Source: JBEVJC01 sp040510375
GTDB lineage: Bacteria; Bacteroidota; Bacteroidia; Chitinophagales; Chitinophagaceae
NCBI GenBank assembly: GCA_040510375.1
Contig: JBEVJC010000008.1
Coordinates: forward strand, 310,001 to 374,000
DNA length: 64,000 bases
Direction of reading: 5' to 3'
Part shown: one piece after another, positions 28,278-36,978 of the stretch
Numbering within the stretch: position 1 is the first letter of the stretch
How the letters are laid out: every line of letters starts with the position of its first letter
Notes under the pieces: model-generated
Databases searched by the model: none
Told to the model about the DNA's origin: nothing
The model's input: the letters and a program-made list of their open reading frames with translations, nothing else
Made by a program: the position numbers and the translations under genes

Positions 28278-28298
28278 CGGGTGCAAAGATAACACCCG
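28278..28298 (-). terminator. Terminator of the DUF4270 gene, overlapping the metK promoter
   Basis: On the minus strand, CGGGTG and CACCCG form a stem around the 9-nt loop TTATCTTTG, followed by ATTATTTTTT. The loop is the metK -7 box. Confidence 0.7.
28284..28291 (-). promoter_or_regulatory. -7 promoter box of metK, inside the terminator loop
   Basis: TATCTTTG matches TAnnTTTG exactly and lies 54 nt upstream of the metK ATG, wholly within the loop of the preceding terminator hairpin. Confidence 0.65.
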
Positions 28299-28323
28299 AG
28301 TTATACAGTAGTGAGCTTTTGAG

Positions 28324-29835
28324 CTATATTTTGGAATAAACTATCCGCATCCTGAGTCGCTGTGGATCGGCACCCGGAACGGACCCGTCACCTGTTCCGT
28401 GTAATCTGACGCGACCCTTGCCAGGCGCGGCATTCACCGGAATAATGGTAGAAAATGGTGTAGCCCCCGGGGTTGACCTGAACTTTTCCCTTACGGTAAA
28501 GGGCATACTTAGCCGCAGGTCAAATGGTGTGGTTATGTTCTTGTTCACCACATTCTGCACATACCGCGTCACATTCAGGCGCCATTGTTTGATCGACCTG
28601 CCCGATGGGTCCGCAATGTTAAATGGTGCCACGCCCAGTGCTCCCAGGTTGGGCGACCCATTTGCATCAAAGGTCACATCAAATGGTACGGTGATAAACG
28701 ATGGTATTGTTGGGTCAAATGCATCCAGGTATAAAAACGTAGGGAAGAAAATGGAATCAAAAATGCTGGAATAAATCTGTTCAGCAATGATTTCTGCCCG
28801 GTAAACTACCCGGTTGGATAAACCATTCAGGCCGGGGATCTTTAACGTTGCAAAAGAGCCGGGTGTGCTCTGGATGTAAACTTCATTATCCGGTGTACCT
28901 GTGCTTCCGTTTGACAATGCAGCCAGCTGGGTACCGCTGAAATCCCTCGATATATGCTGGGCAGAAGCAGAATTCGGATTTCCGCTAAATGTCCAGTAGG
29001 TAACGGTAGTGTCCCAGTTTGCAGTTGGAACAGAACCTGCGTCGCCATGGTCGTTTTTATAATAGATAGCCAGTTTGGTATTGGCACCAAGCAGGTCGAT
29101 CCCCACAATGGCATTACCACTGGTAGATTCCATGGTAAACCCATGGAAGTATGAGTCAAATGCGGAGTCGGATACAAACGCAGGGATTCTTCCCCCTGCA
29201 CTGGTTGTATCAAAATTTAACAGGCGCTGGCCAAATGCATCGTCCAGGCGGATCCGCAACTGGTTAGCCGTGGTGTCCCTGAAAACCTTTACTGAATCAT
29301 TAAGCACCCTGGGCTGGAACGATCTTGAACCAAGAAGTCCTGCTTTCGTCTGACCATTAATCCGGATATTATACGCGCTGTCTGCGGTGAATGGATTGCC
29401 GACCTCAAAAACATTTACGGTCTGCACTGCATTACTGTCGCCATATGTTTCCACAAAGGAAAGTACCAGTACAACAGAATCCAGGTGTAAGCTGTCGGGG
29501 CGGGCACCGAATGTAAAACGGAAAGATGGAGGTTTCAGCTGGAAGGCCATACCTGCATCGGTTTTACCAAACAACGGATCATCACTGATATGACCGATCC
29601 ACTGGGTGGTTGCCGCAGTGCTGACTGTTGTATCTGTCAGTAATGAAAACGTATCATTGAAAGCCTGGATATCGAGAATGGTATCAAAGGTGTTGATATT
29701 GTCCACATCGGGGATCAGGTCGTCACCTACAGGGGTAAAGTCGTTGATCTTTTTGCAGGACACAAACAGGATGATAGTTGTAAGGACCGCAACTCCCAGC
29801 GTTACAGCAAGGTTTTTATACTTCACAAAAGTCAA
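28324..29835 (-). CDS. DUF4270 family lipoprotein
   Basis: The 503-residue protein has an N-terminal hydrophobic segment ending in the lipobox FVSCKK (Cys27), so it should be lipid-anchored. The following DFTPVGDDLIPDVDNINTFDT and the beta-rich body are typical of the Bacteroidota DUF4270 family, whose role is not known. It ends with VRLHGTGDGSVPGADPQRLRMR-type conserved sequence. It lies 24 nt downstream of the starch-synthase-like gene on the same strand and probably shares its transcript. Confidence 0.88.
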   Translation of the reverse strand: MTFVKYKNLAVTLGVAVLTTIILFVSCKKINDFTPVGDDLIPDVDNINTFDTILDIQAFNDTFSLLTDTTVSTAATTQWIGHISDDPLFGKTDAGMAFQLKPPSFRFTFGARPDSLHLDSVVLVLSFVETYGDSNAVQTVNVFEVGNPFTADSAYNIRINGQTKAGLLGSRSFQPRVLNDSVKVFRDTTANQLRIRLDDAFGQRLLNFDTTSAGGRIPAFVSDSAFDSYFHGFTMESTSGNAIVGIDLLGANTKLAIYYKNDHGDAGSVPTANWDTTVTYWTFSGNPNSASAQHISRDFSGTQLAALSNGSTGTPDNEVYIQSTPGSFATLKIPGLNGLSNRVVYRAEIIAEQIYSSIFDSIFFPTFLYLDAFDPTIPSFITVPFDVTFDANGSPNLGALGVAPFNIADPSGRSIKQWRLNVTRYVQNVVNKNITTPFDLRLSMPFTVREKFRSTPGATPFSTIIPVNAAPGKGRVRLHGTGDGSVPGADPQRLRMRIVYSKI

Positions 29836-29859
29836 TTAAATAAGTAGGTTAGTTAAATA

Positions 29860-30675
29860 TTACTTGCCTGCAAGATCGCTATAGAGTTGTAAATAGTCTG
29901 TTAAATCAGACTCTTCATTAAACGGTAAAGTGCGCTTCCCGCGGACCTTTGAAAACTCATCAACCAGTTTCTTGTCTACATTTTCAGCACCGAACGTAAT
30001 GGCATCTGCATAGGTAGCCCCTCCCCTGAACATGGCCAGGTTGGTAGCATCCTTAAACGGTTCAAGGTCCTTCTCCTTCAACGTTGGATGGATCAATGCC
30101 TTTTTGATGAAATCGGCGCCCAGCTTCTCTTTGAAGGTCTGCTCACCGATTGTATACACGATCTTGCTGTGCGCAAAAACCGGCTCTTTTTTATATAATG
30201 TTTTCAGGTATGCAGGGATCAGTCCGGTCATCCAGCCACTGCAATGGATAACATCGGGAGGCCATCCGAATTTTTTCACGGTTTCCAGTGCACCCTTGCA
30301 GAAAAATACGGTGCGCAGGCCATTATCATCGTACCATTTTTCCTGGTCATCATGGAAAATATGTTTACGTTTAAATAATTCCTCGTTTTCCAGGAAATAG
30401 ACCTGCAGTCTCGCACTTGGAAGCGAGGCCACCTTGATCTGTAATGGCATGTCATCATTATCCACCGATACATTGATGCCCGATAAACGGACAACCTCAT
30501 GCAGGCGGTGCCTTCTTTCGTTGATTGTCCCGAAGCGTGGCATAATACAACGAACTTCGAAACCATTATCATTAGCCTTGATGGCTAATTTATTTACGAT
30601 CTCCGAGAATTCGGTCAGCTCCAGATAGGGCGACATTTCGTTGGCAATAAATAAAATTCTTTTTTTTGCTGACAT
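29860..30675 (-). CDS. Glycogen/starch synthase N-terminal-domain-like protein (truncated, possibly inactive)
   Basis: The 271-residue protein begins KKRILFIANEMSPYLEL and has PPDVIHCSGWMTGLIPAYL near residue 145, both matching the acceptor-side domain of GT5 starch synthases (compare PDVIHCHDHHTGLIPF in the window's glgA). The donor-binding KxGGL loop is replaced by ELTEFSEIVNKL, and the whole C-terminal donor domain is missing. It is therefore unlikely to be an ordinary synthase. It has its own -7 box, is divergent from panC, and precedes the DUF4270 gene. A binding or regulatory role is possible; none is established. Confidence 0.75.
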   Translation of the reverse strand: MSAKKRILFIANEMSPYLELTEFSEIVNKLAIKANDNGFEVRCIMPRFGTINERRHRLHEVVRLSGINVSVDNDDMPLQIKVASLPSARLQVYFLENEELFKRKHIFHDDQEKWYDDNGLRTVFFCKGALETVKKFGWPPDVIHCSGWMTGLIPAYLKTLYKKEPVFAHSKIVYTIGEQTFKEKLGADFIKKALIHPTLKEKDLEPFKDATNLAMFRGGATYADAITFGAENVDKKLVDEFSKVRGKRTLPFNEESDLTDYLQLYSDLAGK

Positions 30676-30713
30676 GTTCTCCCGCTATTTAAATTGTTTT
30701 TTAAAAACGTGTG

Positions 30714-30721
30714 CAAAGGTA
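30714..30721 (-). promoter_or_regulatory. -7 promoter box of the starch-synthase-like gene
   Basis: TACCTTTG on the minus strand matches TAnnTTTG, 38 nt upstream of the start, in the region shared with the divergent panC promoter. Confidence 0.6.
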
Positions 30722-30727
30722 CTGTTT

Positions 30728-30761
30728 TTTGCAGGTATTACGTTGGATGGGGGTAATTTTG
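30728..30761 (+). promoter_or_regulatory. Promoter of panC (-33 TTTG and -7 TAATTTTG)
   Basis: TTTG at 30728-30731 and TAATTTTG at 30754-30761 are 22 nt apart, within the usual Bacteroidota spacing. The panC ATG lies 16 nt after the -7 box. Confidence 0.7.
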
Positions 30762-30777
30762 GCGGAATACACTGATT

Positions 30778-31635
30778 ATGATCTTATTCAGAAAAGCGGA
30801 CGACCTGACAGATTTTCTTCTCAAACAGCGTAATAACGGGCTCCGCACGGGATTTGTGCCTACTATGGGAGCCTTGCACCAGGGCCATATTTCGTTGATC
30901 CGCCAGGCGCGGGAATCAAACGATCTGGTCATCTGCAGCGTTTTTATCAACCCCACACAGTTTAACGATCCTTCAGATTTTGAAAAATACCCGGTGACCA
31001 TTGAAAATGACGTGGACCTGCTCCAGGCAGCCGGATGTGATATACTTTTTTTTCCCTCAGTGGATGAAATGTATCCCCCCGGCCTGCCGGTAAAAACCTA
31101 CGACCTCGGGTTTCTGGAAACGATCCTTGAAGGCAAGTTCCGTCCCGGTCATTTCCAGGGAGTATGCAGGGTGATCGACCGATTCCTGACATTGATCCAT
31201 CCAGATAATTTTTACCTGGGCCAGAAAGATTACCAGCAATGCCTGGTAGTGCGGCGACTGATTACCATCCTCGGACTTGAACAGCAGGTGTCCCTTGTAA
31301 TCACGCCAACCCTCCGCGATCCGGACGGACTGGCCATGAGCAGCCGGAATACCCGTCTCAGTCCCGACCAACGTGAACAGGCCGTTAACATTTTCCGGGC
31401 ACTGAGCTCCATTGCCGCCGGAATGAACCAGTTCCCTCCTGAATTGTTGATTTCAGACGCAGTGGCCCGACTGGAGTCGGAAGGTTTCCGGGTCGACTAT
31501 GTGGAAATAGCTTCTGCCAACGACCTTCAACCCTATCAAACAACCTTACCCGAAGAGCCCCTGGTGGCTCTCGCGGCAGCGTTCCTGGGAGATGTGCGGC
31601 TGATCGATAATATGCTTCTTCCCCCACGATCATAA
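30778..31635 (+). CDS. panC: Pantothenate synthetase
   Basis: The 285-residue enzyme joins pantoate and beta-alanine with ATP. The HIGH-type motif appears as TMGALHQGHISLIRQAR near residue 30. Pantoate and ATP sites include INPTQFNDPSDFEKYP near residue 60 and NFYLGQKDYQQCLVVRRL near 142. The KMSKS-like loop is DGLAMSSRNTRLS near 182. It begins a run of same-strand genes with panD next, which supplies its beta-alanine substrate. Confidence 0.96.
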   Translation: MILFRKADDLTDFLLKQRNNGLRTGFVPTMGALHQGHISLIRQARESNDLVICSVFINPTQFNDPSDFEKYPVTIENDVDLLQAAGCDILFFPSVDEMYPPGLPVKTYDLGFLETILEGKFRPGHFQGVCRVIDRFLTLIHPDNFYLGQKDYQQCLVVRRLITILGLEQQVSLVITPTLRDPDGLAMSSRNTRLSPDQREQAVNIFRALSSIAAGMNQFPPELLISDAVARLESEGFRVDYVEIASANDLQPYQTTLPEEPLVALAAAFLGDVRLIDNMLLPPRS

Positions 31636-31653
31636 AACATTTATAAATAAGTA

Positions 31654-31661
31654 TAATTTTG
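31654..31661 (+). promoter_or_regulatory. -7 promoter box 4 nt before the panD start
   Basis: TAATTTTG is an exact TAnnTTTG match. Only CCCG separates it from the ATG. If used, transcription would begin at or next to the start codon and give a leaderless message. Confidence 0.55.
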
Positions 31662-31665
31662 CCCG

Positions 31666-32010
31666 ATGCAGATAGAAGTTCTGAAATCTAAAATACACCG
31701 TGCCGTCATTACCGAGTCGAATCTCAACTATGTGGGAAGTATCACCATCGACGAGGACCTGATGGACGGATCCAACCTGATCGAAAATGAAAAAGTGCAG
31801 GTGGTGAATGTCAACAACGGAGAACGGATCGAAACTTATGTTATCAAAGGTAAACGCGGATCCGGCATCTGTTGCCTCAACGGACCCGCCGCCAGGAAAG
31901 GCATGGTGGGTGATGTAGTGGTCATTATTTCCTACGCCGGAATGGATTTTGAAGAAGCAAAAACGTTCAAACCCTGGATCGTTTTTCCAAAGGAAGGAAA
32001 CAAGCGCTAG
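31666..32010 (+). CDS. panD: Aspartate 1-decarboxylase (pyruvoyl enzyme)
   Basis: The 114-residue proenzyme cleaves itself between Gly24 and Ser25 in NYVGSITID to form the pyruvoyl cofactor, then decarboxylates aspartate to beta-alanine for panC. VNNGERIETYVIKG and the later SGICCLNGPAARKG carry the conserved Tyr and the NGAAARxx-type motif. The length is normal. It starts 30 nt after panC, with a -7 box immediately before the ATG, so it may be transcribed both with panC and alone. Confidence 0.96.
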   Translation: MQIEVLKSKIHRAVITESNLNYVGSITIDEDLMDGSNLIENEKVQVVNVNNGERIETYVIKGKRGSGICCLNGPAARKGMVGDVVVIISYAGMDFEEAKTFKPWIVFPKEGNKR

Positions 32011-32046
32011 TAAGGCCATCCGTATAACCACAAGTATAACAGACCC

Positions 32047-33087
32047 ATGAATAAAAATCTGAAGAACGTTTTACAATACCTGTTTTTCTTTGGCCTGGGT
32101 TTTTTTTTCGTCTGGTTATCGGTCAGGGATATTGATGAAGAAAAGTGGAAACATATCCGGTTTGCGCTCAGTAATACCCGCTATTACCTGGTGGCGCCGG
32201 TCTTCGTTATATTGGTGCTGAGCCACTATGCCCGCGCCCTCCGCTGGCGCCTGCTGATCCAGTCGCTGGGGTACAATCCATCCCGCCTCAATACTTTTTT
32301 TTCCGTGTTTGTAGGTTACCTGGTCAACCAGGGCGTACCCCGGATGGGAGAAGTGGTGAAGTGTACCGTACTTGGCCGCTATGAAAAAATTCCACCCGAT
32401 AAACTCATTGGTACCATCATACTCGAACGGCTGATTGATGCCATTTCCCTGTTGCTGGTATTCGGGATCACGCTTGCTATCCAGCCCGGCCTTTACCGGA
32501 GGCTGGTGGACGAAGTCTTTGTGTCCAACGGCGATCCTTCAAAAAAAGGAATGTCAGGCATGCTGATATTACTGCTGGTTATTGGCGGGTTGATCCTGCT
32601 TACAGCGTTGTGGATGATTATTAAAAAGAAAACCTTTGCCGATCTCAGGTCCGTGGTTAGCGGCGTGGCCAGGAAAATCTGGCAGGGAGTGGGTGCCATC
32701 AGGCATTTGCGCAAACGCGGCCAGTTCCTGTTACTGACATTGCTGATGTGGGTGATGTACCTGGCCGGTGGTTATATTGGTTTCCAGGCACTGGAGCAAA
32801 CCCAGCAGTATGGAGTACCTGAAGCGTTCACTGTACTTTCAGCCGGTAGTATCGGAATGGTGGTATCACCCGGCGGCATCGGTGGTTACCCGTTCCTGGT
32901 AGAAAAAACGATGATGTTGTATGAACTGCAACCGGAGATTGCCGTGGCATTCGGGTGGTTATTGTGGCTTGCCCAGACGGCCATTATCCTCATAGGCGGT
33001 GCCATCAGTTTTGCCCTGCTGCCCTGGTATAACAGGAAGCGTGAACGCCGGAAAATTGTAACCGGACCATCCAGCCAAAACACATAA
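32047..33087 (+). CDS. Flippase-like integral membrane protein (lysylphosphatidylglycerol synthase TM / YbhN family)
   Basis: The 346-residue protein has about eight membrane segments, with family features LSHYARALRWRLLI near residue 60, FVGYLVNQGVPRMGEVVKC near 90, LERLIDAISLLLVF near 125 and SPGGIGGYPFLVE near 275. Members include the membrane part of MprF and YbhN. They are thought to move lipids or lipid-linked substrates. There is no aminoacyltransferase domain. It lies 36 nt after panD and before ppk1, but a functional link to either is not evident. Confidence 0.88.
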   Translation: MNKNLKNVLQYLFFFGLGFFFVWLSVRDIDEEKWKHIRFALSNTRYYLVAPVFVILVLSHYARALRWRLLIQSLGYNPSRLNTFFSVFVGYLVNQGVPRMGEVVKCTVLGRYEKIPPDKLIGTIILERLIDAISLLLVFGITLAIQPGLYRRLVDEVFVSNGDPSKKGMSGMLILLLVIGGLILLTALWMIIKKKTFADLRSVVSGVARKIWQGVGAIRHLRKRGQFLLLTLLMWVMYLAGGYIGFQALEQTQQYGVPEAFTVLSAGSIGMVVSPGGIGGYPFLVEKTMMLYELQPEIAVAFGWLLWLAQTAIILIGGAISFALLPWYNRKRERRKIVTGPSSQNT

Positions 33088-33137
33088 CACGCTGTTAATA
33101 CCCGGCGGTCTATCTTTATCTGTCTAATAACAACTGC

Positions 33138-35222
33138 ATGTCGCACCATATCAAGACCATTGCCAGGGATATAAGCTGGCTTTCTTTCAACGCCCGCGTT
33201 CTGCAGGAAGCAGCTGATAAGTCGGTCCCGCTCCGCGAACGCATCCGATTCCTGGGAATTTTTTCCAATAATATGGATGAGTTTTTCCGGGTTCGGGTGG
33301 CTACCCTTAAACGTATGATGGAAGTTGGCTCGAAGGCAAATATGCACCTGGAGTCCGAACCACAGGAAATTCTCAATGATATCCAGATGAATGTGCTGAA
33401 CCAGCAAAGTGAGTTTGCACGGATCTGGACCGAAATCACGCAGCAGCTGGTTGCCCGCAAAATTTTCCTGGTCACCGAAGAAGAACTCGATAAGGAACAA
33501 CAGGAGTTTGTAAGTAATTACTACGACAATGAAGTCAGTCCCAATATCATCCCCCTGATGATCGAGAATATACCGCAGATGCCGCATCTGCGCGACAAAT
33601 CAATTTACCTCGGCGTAGTGATGTGGAAGAAAGATAATGCGCTCCGTAAAAAGTATGCATTGATCGAGATCCCCAGCCGCGTAGTCGGCCGCTTTCTTTT
33701 ACTTCCATCAAAAAATGATGAGAAACGGATCATCCTGCTGGAGGATGTGATCCGGTTCAACCTGCCGGAGATCTTTTCCTATTTTGGATACGATCAGTAT
33801 CATTCACATATTTTCAAGGTAACCCGCGACGCAGAACTGGATATAGAAAGTGATCTCGCCACCAACCTGATCCAGAAAATTGAAAAGGGATTAAAGAACC
33901 GTCGTAAAGGAAAACCGGTGCGGTTTGTTTATGATAAGGAAATGGATCCGGGGCTGCTTGAATATCTGACACGGCGACTCAACCTGAGTAAAAAAGATAA
34001 CCTGATCCCCGGTGGGCGGATCCACAATTTCAGGCATTTTATGGATTTCCCCGATAGCGTATTCACCGCTACCCGGCCCCGCAAAAAACCTTTTGAACAT
34101 CCGCAGTTAACCACCCGCCGCATCAGCGATGTGGTGCTGGAACGGGATGTATTACTTCATTTCCCGTATCATGCCTTCACTCCCATGATCGATATAATCC
34201 GCGAAGCGGCGATTGATCCCGACGTGACAACCATCAAGATCACCTGTTACCGGCTGGCGCCCCATTCCAGGATCATCAATGCACTGATCAATGCGGTGCG
34301 GAATGGTAAGGAAGTAGTGGTAATGCTGGAACTGCGTGCAAGGTTTGATGAAGAAGCAAACCTCGACTGGAAAGTGCGGCTGGAAGAAGAAGGCGTGAAA
34401 GTACTGGTGGGTATCCCCGGATTGAAAGTACATGCCAAACTATGTATGATCCGGAAAAAAGTAAACGACCGGAGTGTACTGTACGGGTTTGTGAGCACTG
34501 GCAACCTCAATGAAAAAACAGCAAGGATTTATGCCGACCATTGCCTGATGACCGCACACCCGCGGATCATGTCTGATATCAGCCGCATATTTAATTACCT
34601 GGAAAACTCGCGCTTCGGTACACAAACCCTGAAGGACAATGGGGTTATTATTCCAAGTCCGGTTATTGCAAGAAGAGAAATCTACAAACTGATTGATGAT
34701 GAGATCCGGAACGCGCGCAAACACAAAAAAGGAAAGATCATCCTTAAAATGAATTCGCTGTCGGATGAAGGATGTATTGAAAAATTATATGAAGCTGCAA
34801 GGGAAGGTGTGGAGGTTAAACTCATCGTTCGCGGGATTTGTTGCCTGCTTGCACAAAACAAAAAATTCAAGGTACCGGTGCACGCTGTCAGTATCATTGA
34901 TGAATACCTGGAACACGCAAGGGTGTGGGTATTTCATAACAAGGGTAAAGAGAAAGTTTATATATCTTCGGCTGACTGGATGATGCGTAACCTGGAACAC
35001 CGTGTGGAAGCAACCTGTCCCATTTATGATGAGACATTGAAAAAAGAACTGATTGACATCCTGGAGATCCAGCTGCAGGATAATGTGAAGGCACGCTGGC
35101 TGGATAATAACCTGGATAATGAATATGTATCCACCAGCGGGAAGAAGATCAGGTCACAGGTAGAGACCTATAATTATTTATTCAAGAAAACAAAAGTGAT
35201 AAGTGAGACTGGCAGCCATTGA
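33138..35222 (+). CDS. ppk1: Polyphosphate kinase 1
   Basis: The 694-residue enzyme builds polyphosphate from ATP. It has the four expected domains: an N-terminal helical domain (SWLSFNARVLQEA), a head domain, and two C-terminal PLD-like domains. GLKVHAKLCMIRKK near residue 430 carries the phosphorylated His, and VFHNKGKEKVYISSADWM near residue 600 holds the second HKD-like site. Its 3' end overlaps ppx by 20 nt, so synthesis and degradation of polyphosphate are coupled in one message. Confidence 0.96.
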   Translation: MSHHIKTIARDISWLSFNARVLQEAADKSVPLRERIRFLGIFSNNMDEFFRVRVATLKRMMEVGSKANMHLESEPQEILNDIQMNVLNQQSEFARIWTEITQQLVARKIFLVTEEELDKEQQEFVSNYYDNEVSPNIIPLMIENIPQMPHLRDKSIYLGVVMWKKDNALRKKYALIEIPSRVVGRFLLLPSKNDEKRIILLEDVIRFNLPEIFSYFGYDQYHSHIFKVTRDAELDIESDLATNLIQKIEKGLKNRRKGKPVRFVYDKEMDPGLLEYLTRRLNLSKKDNLIPGGRIHNFRHFMDFPDSVFTATRPRKKPFEHPQLTTRRISDVVLERDVLLHFPYHAFTPMIDIIREAAIDPDVTTIKITCYRLAPHSRIINALINAVRNGKEVVVMLELRARFDEEANLDWKVRLEEEGVKVLVGIPGLKVHAKLCMIRKKVNDRSVLYGFVSTGNLNEKTARIYADHCLMTAHPRIMSDISRIFNYLENSRFGTQTLKDNGVIIPSPVIARREIYKLIDDEIRNARKHKKGKIILKMNSLSDEGCIEKLYEAAREGVEVKLIVRGICCLLAQNKKFKVPVHAVSIIDEYLEHARVWVFHNKGKEKVYISSADWMMRNLEHRVEATCPIYDETLKKELIDILEIQLQDNVKARWLDNNLDNEYVSTSGKKIRSQVETYNYLFKKTKVISETGSH

Positions 35223-36099
35223 TATAGGAAGTAACGCGGCGAGGCTGCTCATCAGTGATGTAGTGGTAAGTGCGAAATCGGTTCCAGAGTTTAACAAGAT
35301 GACACTGGTGCGGGTTCCGCTCCGGCTTGGATTCGATGTCTTTGATACAGGAATGATTTCTCCCTCCAAGGCAGAAAAAATCCTCAATACCATCAAATCG
35401 TATAAACTCCTGATGGACGTGTACGATGTCAGTCACCTTAAAGCCTGCGCCACTTCCGCCATGCGTGATGCTTCCAATGGTGCTGAAATTATCCGCCAGG
35501 TAAAGGAAGAAACCGGCATCGAGATCCAGATCATCAGTGGTCAGCAGGAAGCCTCTTATATTTACGAAAATCACGTAGCCGAAAACCTCACTACGCTTGA
35601 GTCGTACCTCTACATTGATGTGGGCGGTGGCAGTACCGAACTTACATTTTTCAGCGACGGGAAACTTATTTTCAAGGAATCATTTAATATCGGCACCATC
35701 CGCCTGCTGAAGAACCAGGTGAACGAATCACTCTGGGACGCGATGAAGGAATTCATCAAAACAAAAACAAAAGGATACCACCATGTTACCGCAATTGGTA
35801 CGGGTGGTAATATCAATAAAGTGTTTTCCATTTCAAAACGTAAGGATGGAAAACCCCTTCCACTTGAACTGCTGCGTGACTACTACAAGGAATTCAGCAA
35901 TATGAGTATGGTCCAGCGCATGACACTTTATAAATTAAGGGAAGACCGCGCCGATGTGATCGTACCGGCCCTGCTGATCTATATGAATGTTATGAGGTGG
36001 GCCGATGCCCAGGAGATCTTTGTACCGAAGATCGGACTGGCCGATGGCCTTATCCAGAGCCTGTTTGAAGAATTGCAGGCAAAAGTGCCCCAACCCTGA
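35203..36099 (+). CDS. ppx: Ppx/GppA family exopolyphosphatase (short form)
   Basis: The 298-residue protein has the ASKHA motifs of the family: LAAIDIGSNAARLLI at the start, ISGQQEASYIYENHV with the catalytic-type Glu near residue 120, LYIDVGGGSTELTFF near residue 138, and ATGTGGNINK-type IGTGGNINKV near 200. It lacks the C-terminal HD-like extension of E. coli Ppx. It starts with GTG inside ppk1 (20-nt overlap). It should trim polyphosphate or pppGpp in the cytoplasm; which one cannot be decided from sequence. Confidence 0.92.
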   Translation: MRLAAIDIGSNAARLLISDVVVSAKSVPEFNKMTLVRVPLRLGFDVFDTGMISPSKAEKILNTIKSYKLLMDVYDVSHLKACATSAMRDASNGAEIIRQVKEETGIEIQIISGQQEASYIYENHVAENLTTLESYLYIDVGGGSTELTFFSDGKLIFKESFNIGTIRLLKNQVNESLWDAMKEFIKTKTKGYHHVTAIGTGGNINKVFSISKRKDGKPLPLELLRDYYKEFSNMSMVQRMTLYKLREDRADVIVPALLIYMNVMRWADAQEIFVPKIGLADGLIQSLFEELQAKVPQP

Positions 36100-36121
36100 A
36101 TCCACCAATAAAAAAACCGGT

Positions 36122-36937
36122 ATGTCTGTTTCCAAAGAAATAAAAAAAGTAACCACCAACACCCTTCAGAAGATGAAGGCTGCTGGCGAAAAAATCTCAA
36201 TGATCACCGCCTATGATTATTCTTTTGCGCGGATCTTCGATGAAGCCGGCATTGATATCATACTGGTGGGAGATAGTGCCAGTAATGTAATGGCCGGTCA
36301 CACCACTACCCTTCCCATTACACTCGACCAGATGATTTACCATGCACAGAGTGTGGTGCGTGGCCGCGACCGCTCGTTGATTGTAGTGGATATCCCGTTC
36401 GGTTATTACCAGTCCAACTCGGAGATCGCTCTTGCATCCGCCATCCGGATTATGAAGGAAAGTGGTGGCCATACGGTGAAACTGGAAGGTGGTGAAGAAA
36501 TCGTTGATTCCGTTCGCAAGATTGTCAGCGCCGGCATTCCGGTAATGGGTCACCTGGGACTTACACCACAGTCGATCAATAAATTTGGAACATATGTTGT
36601 TCGTGCAACTGAATGGAACGAAGCCGAGAAACTGAAAAAAGATGCCTTGCTGTTGCAGGAAGCGGGCGCCTTTGCAATCGTACTTGAAAAGATCCCGGCT
36701 GATCTTGCCCGACAGGTAAGTGAGTCGCTCAGCATTCCCACCATCGGAATTGGCGGGGGCAAACATTGCGATGGCCAGGTATTGGTGATGCATGATATGC
36801 TTGGCATCAACAATGAATTCAAACCAAGGTTCCTTCGCCAGTATCTCAACCTCAACGAACAGATCACAGGTGCCGTGCAGCGTTATATTTCCGATGTGAA
36901 AAACAGGGATTTCCCCAACGATTCCGAGCAATACTGA
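36122..36937 (+). CDS. panB: 3-methyl-2-oxobutanoate hydroxymethyltransferase
   Basis: The 271-residue enzyme makes ketopantoate from ketoisovalerate and methylene-tetrahydrofolate. ISMITAYDYSFARIFDEAGID and LVGDSASNVMAGH bind metal and substrate. VKLEGG lies near residue 118, VMGHLGLTPQS near 140, and GIGGGKHCDGQVLVMHDMLG near 210. The frame is open further upstream into ppx, but MSVSKEIKK at 36122 is the natural start, 22 nt after the ppx stop. It completes the pantoate branch with panC and panD 4-5 kb upstream. A panE/ilvC reductase is not in the window. Confidence 0.96.
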   Translation: MSVSKEIKKVTTNTLQKMKAAGEKISMITAYDYSFARIFDEAGIDIILVGDSASNVMAGHTTTLPITLDQMIYHAQSVVRGRDRSLIVVDIPFGYYQSNSEIALASAIRIMKESGGHTVKLEGGEEIVDSVRKIVSAGIPVMGHLGLTPQSINKFGTYVVRATEWNEAEKLKKDALLLQEAGAFAIVLEKIPADLARQVSESLSIPTIGIGGGKHCDGQVLVMHDMLGINNEFKPRFLRQYLNLNEQITGAVQRYISDVKNRDFPNDSEQY

Positions 36938-36978
36938 TCTGCGTTGTTCCCGGCTAACCATTTGAAAAAAATCAACTG

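Noticed and set aside
28229..28323. Possible SAM riboswitch before metK
   Set aside because: Only about 50 nt lie between the likely transcription start and the ATG, and the one hairpin is explained as the upstream terminator.
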